Positions 11,316 to 21,967 of a DNA stretch of 64,000 nt are shown here, in pieces. The stretch's first letter is position 1. Each line of letters begins with the position of its first letter. The notes under the pieces were generated by a model that searched no databases, was not told where the DNA came from, and worked only from the letters and a program-made list of their open reading frames with translations. Source of the DNA: Gibbula magus (taxonomy: Eukaryota > Mollusca > Gastropoda > Trochida > Trochidae); NCBI GenBank assembly GCA_936450465.1, contig OW388296.1:17278526-17342525 (forward strand), in the 5' to 3' direction. The position numbers and the translations under genes were made by a program.

Positions 11316-11881
11316 CACAACTTAATAATATATCGTGAGTACAGAGAAGCAACACTTCAAACACTTGGATCGATCAATTATTTTAAAACAAGTAAATTTC
11401 CAGTCCAGGCTATATGCTGAAGCACACCGAATATTTCAACTCCATTGGTTTGCTCAAAATAATAAATCTACCTCCTACAAGCATTTTATCAAAACATTTT
11501 CAAAAATAAATATTTTGTTACAGTTTTAAATATGAACAATCGAAGAAAAGTCACTGCCCTTTTCAGTCAGAATTGACATTTTGAGCATGATTTAAATGAT
11601 AAAAAAAATGAATATTAACAGTTTCTAATGAAAAGCTGGAATATCTCCAAAAGAAACTTTTGTTGTACATATTTTGCATTTCTATTCACAGTTTCGCCTG
11701 TCCAAATTAAAGTTTTGTGTCAGTACTGTTATCGTAATGAATCATATACCAAAATGCTTTCTCACTTTCTGCTAAACAAGGATGCTACTTCCATGCATGG
11801 ATGGTAGCGTGGCTGCACTGTTAGAAGATTCATTGACAAATTCAGCTTCAGTTGTATAGTCCCATAGTCATAATAGTCTTT

Positions 11882-11993
11882 AATACAATACGATGAGCTC
11901 ATTTCGACCGGTGTATTGGTCTCTTCAAGTATCAAGTATCAAGCATACTTGAAGAGACCAATACACTGGTCGAAATGAGCTCATTGTATAGTA
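11882..11993. repeat. Near-perfect 48-bp-arm palindrome
   Basis: The left arm holds gatgagctcatttcgacc followed by gtgtattggtctcttcaag. The right arm holds the mirror cttgaagagaccaatacac followed by ggtcgaaatgagctcat. About 48 bp pair with two or three mismatches around a 12-nt loop built from tatcaag repeats. The left edge overlaps sequence starting ataatagtc. There is no coding content. It is probably a foldback element. Confidence 0.9.
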
Positions 11994-12049
11994 TAGAAGA
12001 TTGATCCAGTCAAAACCATCTGATGTTAGTCTTTTCTAAATTTAACGTT

Positions 12050-12100
12050 ACTTCACGTGAGAAGTAACACATGTTAAGAGTTGCTTCTCACGTGATGTGT
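12050..12100. repeat. Hairpin with CACGTG core arms
   Basis: ttacttcacgtgagaagtaac is followed about 10 bases later by gttgcttctcacgtgatgtg, an inverted repeat with an E-box-like CACGTG in each arm. A (TG)n/(TA)n microsatellite follows at 12101-12141. Confidence 0.6.
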
Positions 12101-12825
12101 GTGTGGTGTGTGACTGTGTGTGTATGTATATATATATATATTCTATGAATTTGACAGTCAAATATGTTACCATGAATAAATCATAAACAACAACGTATCA
12201 AAAGCATAAGTAATTCTAAATTAAAGCTGATTAAGGCACCAGTCAAGCGAGTAATTGTTATGGTAAAAAAACGGGACCAATCATTGTTTGAGAGCTGATA
12301 TATGGGAATATGTCAAAACTGTTACTGTTCAAACTGGCAACAGATTGGACAAAACTGATCACTGCTTATACGTTAAATTGAGGCTGAATTATTGATAGGC
12401 CTACTGCTCATATACTAATATCTTGTCTATTTCGAAATTATTTTAATATTTTAACGTATTTTTGTGTAAAACTATGAGTATGTTTGATGAGAACGTTTTG
12501 GGTAACACAAAATGAAGCAACAGTTCTGACATTTTATCATATTGCAGCACATAATTTCCTGAAAATAAAGCTTTATCAAGTATTTTGTTCAGGACAAGTT
12601 CGTCGTTCTTTAATCATCTGCTAACAATACTCATTAATTTCAAACATTATTAATGTGTATACAATGGATTAAATGGTAACAGATTGGACATGACTGGTAA
12701 CAGTTCTGAAATAGCACTGCTTATTATTCTAAATAATCCTCCTTACTCCTAATGTTCTACTTGTCTTACACATTCCATTGTTATTTATAGGCACATGTGC
12801 AGTTGTAAACTAATGTGTATATTGA

Positions 12826-14092
12826 ATGATAGAATATAGATTAGTATTCAATAATGATCAACTGGAACGTGTACATCAACATAAACATCTCGGCCTTATC
12901 TTCTCGGACAATACTAAATGGTCCAATCATGTTGATCTTTCCATAAAAAAGGCTTCAAAACTAATCTCTTCTCTACGTGTGTTAAAGTATGTTTTGAATA
13001 GAAGTATTTTATCACGTATGTATGAAATGTATATTCGACCCATTTTGGAATATGCTTCTGAGGTCTGGGATAACTGTTCGGATGTTTTGTGTGACAAACT
13101 TGAAAAGGTCCAACTTGAAGCTGCAAGAATTGTAACTGGCTTACCAAAGTTTGCTTCAAGAGATAGCTTATACAAAGAAACTGGTTGGTTGCCTTTAAAA
13201 CTTAGACGTGGAAATAAGAAACTTTGTACTTTTTACAAAATTATTAATATACAAGCTCCAGATTATCTGATTAATTTACTTCGTCCCAGCCACTGAAACT
13301 ATTTCTCATTACAACTTGCGTAACAAATCAAATGTATCTATTCCAAAATTTCGAACTGCAGTCCTTCAAAAGTCTTTTATTTATGACTGTGCTTATCTGT
13401 GGAATACTCTTTCCTCGAAAATAAGATGTTCAAATTCATTATCGTCATTTAAAGCAAAATTATCTGAAAAAGAATGTAAAATCCCAAAATATTTTCTATT
13501 CGGCGATAGTAAGATGAACATTATACACAGTAAGTTATGAAATTCTTGTAGTTCCCTAAACGGTGATCTGTATCGTGTCAATTTATCTGAAAGTAAATCT
13601 TGCATTTGTGGTGCTTTAGTTGAAGATGTTTATCATTTCTTCTTGAGATGTCCAAGACATGCTGATCTTCGTTTAGAATTAAAGCAAAGATTTTATAATC
13701 TAAATTAAAGGCAGAATTTGATATTAATACAATCCTGTATGGAAACCCAAATCTTCCACAAACAGTCAATGAAAACATATTTCACCATGTTCATAAATTC
13801 ATTGGAAAGAGTCAACGGTTCAAATAATACATTAATACTAATGTACGTATTTACCATATTCAAAGTGCATTTTGTCATAAGAATAACATTTCCAATTGTG
13901 TGTTGCCTTAATAATGTATATTACATGTTTACCCACTTCGTCACTTGTAGATTTCTTACTTTCTTGTTATGTATTCTAGCCTTGTAAAATAGTTGTTGAT
14001 TACCTGGAGAGGGCTTCTATAAGTTTCACAACTTGTGCCCAATTCATTTCTTAAATGAATAAAATATGTTTTCAATCAATCAATCAATCAAT
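12826..14092 (+). pseudogene. 5'-truncated LINE, C-terminal RT/thumb and 3' UTR
   Basis: The frame 12826-13296 encodes HQHKHLGLIFSDNTKWSNH, RMYEMYIRPILEYASEVWDN and QLEAARIVTGLPKFASRDSL, typical of the post-catalytic part of jockey/CR1-group LINE polyproteins. After a stop at 13294 the homology continues in a second frame from 13316 (FIYDCAYLWNTL) to the CICGALVEDVYHFFLRC segment near 13607. So the copy is broken by at least one frame change and nonsense codons. A TGA lies immediately before 12826, marking the 5' truncation. The 3' end is aaataaaatatgttttc followed by (AATC)n at 14070-14092. The 3' third matches 9062-9575. Confidence 0.85.
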
Positions 14093-15540
14093 AGAATATT
14101 TTGGTAACAGTTTTGACATAATATTCACATTTATTACATGTGGTTACAAGTGGTTCTCATTTATCGTTTTTGATAATTATTAAAGGTTTCAGTGTGATGA
14201 TTTAGAATAGTGCAAGCTGTATTCTCTTAAATATAGCTTTTTCGCATTCTGATATATCAACAGTTTAATAAGAATTTTACCACTTTATACAAATGTTTTT
14301 TTTCATATATCCATGCTAAATTGAAAAGATTAAATGGCTGCAAATTGAGTTAGTGTTCAATGCCCAAAATAGTTGCAAACAACTTGCTATAGTGATGAGT
14401 AAGGACACATTACAAACCTTTCCCTTACCAGAAATATCACCTCTGTTACTGGTAATACATAGTTACATACTCGCATAACTGTAAACACTACTGTGCATGT
14501 AGCGTGAGTGTTGGTGTAATATTCGAGGGAAAATAGTTAAAACGTTATCAATGTTTATGTCGCATGTAATTTCCATGTAAATGCAATGTAGATTTCCCCT
14601 TCTATTACCGCCACTGCCCAAACTGATAAAGGCCACAAGGCCTACTGTTCTCTGACAAAACATTTGATTACAGGTAATCAACAACATATTAACTTCATTT
14701 ATTTGATAAAAGTGTTGGTAAACCCATGTTCAGCAAGAAGTGTACGAACGTAGCCTACTCTTCATTCAGCAGTTAATCATAATACAAACACTTAACTAAT
14801 CTGTTACGGCTAATTGGCGTTCGGATTAGGAAACGGAATCAACGGATTAATGAATCAACATTTAATGAGTTTATATAGAGATTAGTTTGGTTACAGCTTG
14901 CTACCGTTCGGACACTGCGAGATTCGGGTTATCGGTGGCCGGACTATCGCGGCTTGACTGTATAGCAAATTATAGACCTCTTGTTATTATTTTGCTGGGT
15001 TCAGGCATTGTTAATATATGTTATATGCATCCACATCTTCAATTCACATGCATGTTTGTAAACACAAATCTGATTTGTGAATAAACCATGTTTCGTCTTA
15101 GAACCCGTTTTATTTATTCAGGAGAGAGCACCATTATTTCAGTAAGAACGGCGTGCTACAGCACCTTTAATACAAGCGGCAGTAAAATCTCGGATTGTTC
15201 GTACGTACAACACACAATATTTCGAAGAAATTTTTCTGTAATTATCAACGGCCAAAAGGAAATGTCTTATAAATACAAATCAAATTGAAAAGTTCTATGT
15301 TAAATATCAAATACACTTTAATAATACATATCCCTTGTTATTATTAAATACCACTGAATAAATCAATTATTCAACACAAGCTCTGTAATAACATTTCGAT
15401 ACTATAACCAAATGTGGCAAATTTGTTAAAATATTTTAATTCAAAACCAAGCTTCAGTTTCAAACACTAGTCCTATATTCCAAAAATAAAACACACAAAA
15501 ATCCCTTCCAAAAATGTGATAAAACTGCAGTTTTGTTAAA
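14093..15540. other. Non-coding stretch between LINE and the 836-codon gene
   Basis: No exon or element was recognised. On the minus strand it should contain the 3' UTR of the 15547-18057 gene. The nearest AATAAA-like signal on that strand is near 15105-15112 (ttttatttatt on the plus strand), which is a possible but unproven poly(A) signal. Confidence 0.4.
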
Positions 15541-15546
15541 ACCCGT

Positions 15547-18057
15547 TCAACTGCAATCTAATTCAACTTCAAGTGTCTCGTCGTCATAGCAACACCAGTC
15601 TGGAATGTAAACGACGAGGTCTATCTTGCCTTGAGGAAAGTGGGGAGTGGTGCCGTCTACCAGCATATCCCCATCTGTGTGTTGCCCTGTCGTTGATACG
15701 GATTCAGGATCTTCTGCCAAGATGTCATCAATTTTCCAGGCCTGCCGAAGACATCGCTCTAAGTTAGATAGTTCCGTAACAAATCTGAGATTCTCTGTAT
15801 CGAACTCCCCATCATCCTCGGTCTTCATGACAAACTTCTTGAGAGCGAAAGGAATCAGACCCGTTACAAACGTGGCAAAGAACTGACCTTCTGGGGAGAT
15901 GTAGCTGATATCACCATAAGCCATCACGATCAGCCCCAAACATGCCAGGAAGATGGCGATACGCCAGAACTCTTTCAGAGCCTTCAGAACGGAAATAATG
16001 ACGGGACCGGGGCTACCTTTACAGTCGATTTTTGTGGCGCATTTGAAGAATTTTCTGGTGACGTACACCGTGTCGTATTTGTTGAGGAACAGAACCAATC
16101 CATTGGATTCCAGGGCCAGCTCATCGTCCACAAGTACCATCTCTGAATGGTAAGCGGATCCAGACTCCCCATCAACGATGTCTGAATGGAAGATGAAGTT
16201 GTCTTGCTCCTCGGCGCTGCGTTGGGCAATCTGTATACACTCTTCGTTCTTCTGCTGCACGAGCACCGAGATGATGGCTTCGTGGTACTTCATGTAGGTT
16301 ATGCTCACCTGGAGGAACGTGTCCCGGATGTAGAACACGATGAGGATGGTCACGGGTAGGATGTGCATGGTGAAGTCGATGTTGATGACGACGTTGATGA
16401 TGACAAGGGTGATAGCATGCGTCAGAAAACTGCTACCGACAAGAACGACGAAGAGAACACCGATGCAGGAGAAAGCAAACATATAGAACTTCAATCGTTG
16501 CCAAATGTTCGTTTTTGCTTTGAGTCTAAAGGTATTCACGATTAGTTTTCCTATCACTTTGGCGACTGGCGTTGATAAGAAAAAGCCACAAACGAGAATG
16601 ACGGGCGATAGCAATATGATCAGAAACCAGATAGGCAATGCGATAAAACCAAACTTCGTTACCGGACGAATTGCAATGTCAAGAATTCTTTTGACAGCTT
16701 TGATATTGTATTTGTGTTCGAATGTCTCCCATTTACTCCGAAATATTTGCGGGTAGAGACAGTCATTGCCGTCATTTTCGATACCGTCGATGATGATGAC
16801 CAGCACATGAATTAAATACAAGGCTCCTATCACGGAAAAGAACATTCTTGCCTTTACAGGGTTAATAATTCGGCCATCGCTCTGTCTCATAATGTTTGAC
16901 CCAATCGCTTTAAATTCCATTGCCTTCGTATTCGGGTAGACGTACAGCATCACTTCCGGTATTACCGGAAGAACAACAATGACTGCGAAGATGAGCGTAC
17001 GCAGTGTCTTGGTAATAACGTCCCATCGCGGACAGAACCTACAGCTCCACTTTCCGCACAGCTTGGTCCGACAGCATTCTTCTATGGCATCGCTTTGTCG
17101 TATGCGACATCGCACAAATATGCGGTACAGAAAACTGAACAAGCCGAATGGCTCCTCATCCTCGGAGAGAAGTCGATCGTAGTCGACGGACAGGTCAAAC
17201 CTCGTGACGTTTACTCTGTTAACTAGATCAAGGGGCAATCTTCTCAAAAGTCTTCCAAAGTTGCTCATTTCTTCGCATTTCTCAAAAGAAACCGCTAAAT
17301 TGGTTTCGGCCAATGAGTCGTAGGTGCCAAAGTTCCTTGTAACAAACACGTTCCATGCACGTTTGCATTTTGGTATGAAGGAAAATGTTTCCGCTCCGTA
17401 ATTCTTAGGTATAAGCTGTGGGATGTGGAGAAATAGGAGAATTGAAGCAACCTTTGTCATGACACTCAAGACGACTGTCCACACGTCGTTGGAAACAGTG
17501 TAGAAGGACAGTTTACCCTTTGGAGAGAGAATGCCGCAGTTGTAGCCAAACGTGGGTTCCCCGTCTTCAGGAATTATGCCCATTGTACACACACTGTCGT
17601 CCGGAATGTCCTCCACTGATCCCAGATTCATCTCCGTCAGAATGAACTTTGTCAGCATTAACTGAATAGAGGTTCTGTTCATTCGAAACAGACACGTTGG
17701 AGGGTCTGTGGCGAGTCGGAGAGACATTTCCTGCCAGCCAATGAAGGCAATGGACTCGAACATTCCATTATAAAAGTGCAGCAGTAAGAGGTACCTTTTA
17801 GTGATCTTCGTCTTGCTCCAGAACACCGTCGTTGGCTTGATCCACGTGCTGTTAGCAATGTACTCCCAGAAAATACGGGAATAGCTCTCGAAATGCAGCT
17901 CGAATTGGATGATGTTAGTACTACCAGAGAGGGTTTTCAGTTTCGCTGTAATATCATCCCGAAGTACAAATCGACACGTTTCATTGGTGCTACTAACATA
18001 TGGAATACTTATTGCCAAGAGGTAAACTAATCCGACAATTGCTCCTGCTCTATCCAT
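15547..18057 (-). CDS. Secreted-start multi-pass membrane protein, 836 aa, unknown function
   Basis: One intact exon with Met at 18057 and stop at 15547. Residues 1-23 look like a signal peptide (LVYLLAISIPYVSS). Residues 24-190 are probably extracellular, with N-glycosylation sequons (NET, NST, NRT) and cysteines at 28, 122, 157 and 174. Hydrophobic segments lie near 192-215, 352-376, 404-426, 470-495, 524-550, 552-578 and 697-742, so about seven or eight passes. A cysteine cluster at 328-342 (CC-x4-C-x4-C-x2-C) sits in the first large loop. Residues 590-690 form a hydrophilic loop rich in acidic residues. The last membrane block carries SPEGQFFATFVTGLIPFALK, and the tail ends with CCYDDETLEVELDCS. 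I do not recognise the family. The absence of stops over 2.5 kb and the ordered topology argue for a real gene. A receptor or channel-like role is possible but unsupported. Confidence 0.85.
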   Translation of the reverse strand: MDRAGAIVGLVYLLAISIPYVSSTNETCRFVLRDDITAKLKTLSGSTNIIQFELHFESYSRIFWEYIANSTWIKPTTVFWSKTKITKRYLLLLHFYNGMFESIAFIGWQEMSLRLATDPPTCLFRMNRTSIQLMLTKFILTEMNLGSVEDIPDDSVCTMGIIPEDGEPTFGYNCGILSPKGKLSFYTVSNDVWTVVLSVMTKVASILLFLHIPQLIPKNYGAETFSFIPKCKRAWNVFVTRNFGTYDSLAETNLAVSFEKCEEMSNFGRLLRRLPLDLVNRVNVTRFDLSVDYDRLLSEDEEPFGLFSFLYRIFVRCRIRQSDAIEECCRTKLCGKWSCRFCPRWDVITKTLRTLIFAVIVVLPVIPEVMLYVYPNTKAMEFKAIGSNIMRQSDGRIINPVKARMFFSVIGALYLIHVLVIIIDGIENDGNDCLYPQIFRSKWETFEHKYNIKAVKRILDIAIRPVTKFGFIALPIWFLIILLSPVILVCGFFLSTPVAKVIGKLIVNTFRLKAKTNIWQRLKFYMFAFSCIGVLFVVLVGSSFLTHAITLVIINVVINIDFTMHILPVTILIVFYIRDTFLQVSITYMKYHEAIISVLVQQKNEECIQIAQRSAEEQDNFIFHSDIVDGESGSAYHSEMVLVDDELALESNGLVLFLNKYDTVYVTRKFFKCATKIDCKGSPGPVIISVLKALKEFWRIAIFLACLGLIVMAYGDISYISPEGQFFATFVTGLIPFALKKFVMKTEDDGEFDTENLRFVTELSNLERCLRQAWKIDDILAEDPESVSTTGQHTDGDMLVDGTTPHFPQGKIDLVVYIPDWCCYDDETLEVELDCS

Positions 18058-18823
18058 CTTGTTTGAACAATATGGACACTTGTGTGAGCTGGTTTAAAAG
18101 CCGTCAACAAAAGCAGCTGTATACATGAACGAGTATGATTTATATGTCTCGGTAATTAGTCGCCATAAATTCCATTATATTTGTCAAATACAGTTTCAAT
18201 TTATAATTTATGCTCTGACTTGATATGTATAAAATATTTTTTTTAAATTACGATTTACCATGTTTATGAAATTTAAAAAGGATAAAAATGGCACTTCATT
18301 TAAATCATCACATTGAACACATTTAAGTTTGTATAAACACCATATTAAATTTAATTACATAATGTGTTGTATGTTTAAAGCGCAATATCGTCGATGATAC
18401 ATGGGTTTGTTTTCCGTTCTACATCAAACCGCCCCTGCAAAATTTAAATGGGGCTTAAATTATTGTTTTCCCTTTCCTGTCCTTAACAGTGTAATATAGT
18501 GTTAGGTGAAGAACATGGACAGTATAATTGTTGGGATCACATAAGCTTCAATTGACGATTCTCAATTTTGGGGGGAGAAGTCCATTAAGGAAGTCAAACC
18601 CACACCCTCCGAGTGAGGCACCTATCGTCAGCATTGATCAGCTAATAAGGAAGCTTAGCAACTGCATGGTTAAGATTCTTCGCAACCAGTGATCCTCTGA
18701 TAGATGTACGGTGATACAACTTCCAAGTAAACATTTGAAACCCATGACATTTAGTCCTAGATTGTGAACAAATGCATCATTTACATTTTCGGCAACGCTA
18801 TTCTTTTTTCTTTTCTTTGTTTT
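18058..18823. other. 5' flank of the 836-codon gene, no feature recognised
   Basis: AT-rich sequence upstream of the minus-strand gene. A tttaaa-type motif near 18092-18097 could serve as a weak TATA element, but nothing decides it. No exon was recognised. Confidence 0.35.
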
Positions 18824-18828
18824 GGGGG

Positions 18829-18861
<33 letters not shown>
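18824..18861 (+). repeat. Poly-G tract (7 G, A, 30 G)
   Basis: Seven G, one A, then thirty consecutive G. It is preceded by a pyrimidine-rich tttttcttttctttgtttt run. It can form G-quadruplexes on the plus strand. Length is likely polymorphic and prone to assembly error. Confidence 0.95.
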
Positions 18862-18862
<1 letters not shown>

Positions 18863-19106
18863 GTCCATTGCGATTCGAACCACAGAGTCAGTCATCTATA
18901 GCCAGAACTAAATGGAAAAGAAAGTTTGGAAACATTGACAGTGCTGTATATCCATGTCGCTTGCGCTTTAATTTATATCCCTTGTCGCCATCTTTGCTCG
19001 GCTTTGAGTAACACATATAACTTAAAAACAATGTCACTTTCAAGAGAGTTGGTTCTGCATATTAATTCAGTGATAATTTATTTTCATTTAGCTTTTGTGT
19101 CTTTTT

Positions 19107-19690
19107 ATGCCCCCGAATCGGAGATTCCGGGGGTATATTGTTTTTCACCTGTCCGTCTGTGTGTTTGTCCACAAAATCTTTAACCTTGGCCATAACTTTG
19201 GATTTCTCAGAGCTGGGGCTTTCATACTTAGCATGTGCATACCTTGTGATGAGACCTTCAGATGAGGGCTTCATATTTGAGCTTGTGACCTTGACCTTGA
19301 CCATGCCGCAGTGGACATCTTCAGAAAACTTTAACCTTGGCCATAACTTTGGATTTCTCAGAGCTAGGGCTTTCATACTTGGCATGTGCATACCTTGTGA
19401 TGAGACCTTTCAGATGAGGTCATCATATTTGACCTTGTGAACTTCACCTTGTCGCAATGAACATTTTCAGAAAACTTTAACCTTGGCCATAACTTTGGAT
19501 TGCTCAGAGCTACGGCTTTCATATTTGGCATGTGCATACCTTGTGATGAGACCTTTCAGGTGAGGTCATCATATTTGACCTTGTGACCTTGACCTTGTCG
19601 CAGTGGACACTATCCAGAAAACTTTAACCTTGGCCATAACTTTGGTATATCCGGGGGCATCCGTGTTTAACAAACACATCTTGTTTAGTG
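19107..19690 (+). mobile_element. CCCCCGAATCGG-headed repeat, copy 1
   Basis: It starts ATGCCCCCGAATCGGAGATT followed by ccgggggtatattg, which forms a small hairpin. It ends tatatccgggggcat then gtgtttaacaaacacatctt, so ATGCCCCCG and CGGGGGCAT are terminal inverted motifs. Between them are four tandem units of about 147-151 bp (marker taaccttggcc at 19181, 19332, 19479 and 19625), each with tgaccttgaccttg clauses. A second copy is at 57014-57430. Non-autonomous; the mechanism is unknown. Confidence 0.8.
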
Positions 19691-21917
19691 TCTCATTCTG
19701 TTTCACCATTTTGTTTTGTTTTGTTTTTGTTTTGTTTTGCCAATTAACAATCTGGGTCTTTGTATATAACCTCCTGAGTAATACCTGCATACCATTAGAG
19801 GTAATAAAGGGCAAGATTATTTGAAGGCGGGTGGATTTGAAATAAAGCTTCATTATATATAATGAAGTAAAAGCTCTCTTACCATTTGGAACCCTGTACC
19901 CCATCAGCCCCGCCCATTACCCCACAAGATTTAAAATATTTCATTTGTAAATAAAACTTAAATCCATACGGTATCCTTTAAAATGAAAACCGTTAGGTCT
20001 CGAAATCCCAAGATGCCATATTACCCTAATTACATTTCCATGGCAACACGATGGACAATTTGAATATAAACTTATAAAAAGTTATTTAGGTTACAAGGAC
20101 CATAACCATTAACTATAGGAATCATTTTTTTTAGCAGACGTTAATTTTACGTCTTCAAAAAACCATATGTTGTATTACTGCGTGACCTAGTTTCTCGTGA
20201 ACTCTGTGCGGTGTTCAACTGTGTCACCATGACAAAGTTAGGGGAAAGTAAATATGCGGACTTTAAACATGTCATGGAAATGAAAAAACCCTTACCGCTA
20301 AACGAACTCGTAAGTGATTCAAATTCAAATTTTGCTCTATTAACTAAGAGGCACAAATGACTCGCGTCACGGATATATCATTGCGAAATATCCACATTCT
20401 TTCAGAGCCATGTATTGGAGAGCTTATACTCAAGAGGACGCTTGTACTGGTATATGTAAACTTTGCTTTAGTCGTCGGAGTAGATATCTTTCCAGTTAGT
20501 TGAAAACTATAGTCAAACACTTAGACTCTTCAAAACTATCCAAAAAATAATGAAAAGGAGCCTCTGTTTACAGAAAATCTGAAAATCTCATTTCTCACAG
20601 TCTCCTTTTCAATATTTGATAAAGTGGAGATATTTTCAGAATAAATACTTTTCTTAGTGTCTGATTGTTCGACTAAAACATGCTTTTATGAATATTCATA
20701 TAAAATGAGGCACGTAGAGGCGTAGACTTTCTTACAGTCGCTGGACTCGATAGTTTATATTTACCATTGACATTTCAACGGTACTTGGCGTACAATTAGT
20801 CCTGCCACATGACTGTGTATAAAATAACTTCTAAGAGCCTTTAATACAGTCTAGGTCCTTATTGAGCAAGTCTAGACAAACTGAATATATGTATCCGAAA
20901 AGAGTCTGTACTCCGAAACGTCGTGTATTTTCACATTAAAGAAGTTGTTATCCAGAAAATCTTCCTGTTCTTATGAACATGTGTGGAACTTAGAACTTAA
21001 AGAATAAATTCACATTGATGAAGGTTGAGTAATGGTTAAATGTCATACACATATATTTTAGTCCAGTATCCAATTGATGATTCCTTTCGATTACAAATGG
21101 ATGCGTGCAAGCCACCATATTTGACTTTGTTACAGTCCCCTTCACGTGATTACCTCTTTACCATAAGCTTTACAACAGTACTATCCAACTGAAGAGTCAA
21201 TTCCCAGTTGCCAAGAGACGCGTGCATGTCTGGTATACCTAGACTGTCGTCACAGTCTCCTAGTTCGTGTACTTCCGTTGCCTTGACAACAGCACGCAAA
21301 CCATGGACTTTCTAACTAAAGTCTATATAGAGCCCCTGCGGAAAACTACGAGGTTACTAATTGTAGTCAAGCAAAAGTTTCGAATAAAAAATTCTTAACG
21401 CATTAGTGAGCCTCTGAATAATTTGAAAGCACGGTTTAACTAAGTCTAGATGTCTTGAGTTATCAATCTTAAGTCATTATAATGTATGTGTCTATTCTCC
21501 TTTCAAATGAATGTCGTTTATTATATCCTTTTGATTATATAATATTACGTTTTATCATTCACAACATGATTTTTGTTTAGTAACTTCGGAATCATTCTTT
21601 ACGATCATTCCATTTATCTGGTATATATGGATTCGTGACATTAAAAATACCCATTCAGCAACTTTGAGTTCCATTTCCCTTTTTACCGTTCTCTGGTTTC
21701 AAAAGAGTCGTACAAAAGTTTGAATATCTACCGTTTTACTCCAACAGCATTAGGTTTAATTTGTTTCGTATTAATGTGTATACCATTTAAATTGTGACTA
21801 TCCAAAATTCATCCAAATCCATCATCCAAATTCAATTTAATGTAAAAGCTGTGTATGATCCTTTATATGAATGGAATCATCATCATCACCACCACCACCA
21901 CCACCACCACCACCACC

Positions 21918-21967
<50 letters not shown>

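Noticed and set aside
15984..17182. Several ORFs on either strand across the 836-codon gene
   Set aside because: They are shadows of the long minus-strand frame.
18638..18895. ORF with a proline run
   Set aside because: It comes from the poly-G tract read on the other strand and has no other coding sign.
19062..19440. ORFs of about 100 codons on both strands
   Set aside because: They lie in the tandem units of the CCCCCGAATCGG-headed repeat and recur with it at 57 kb.
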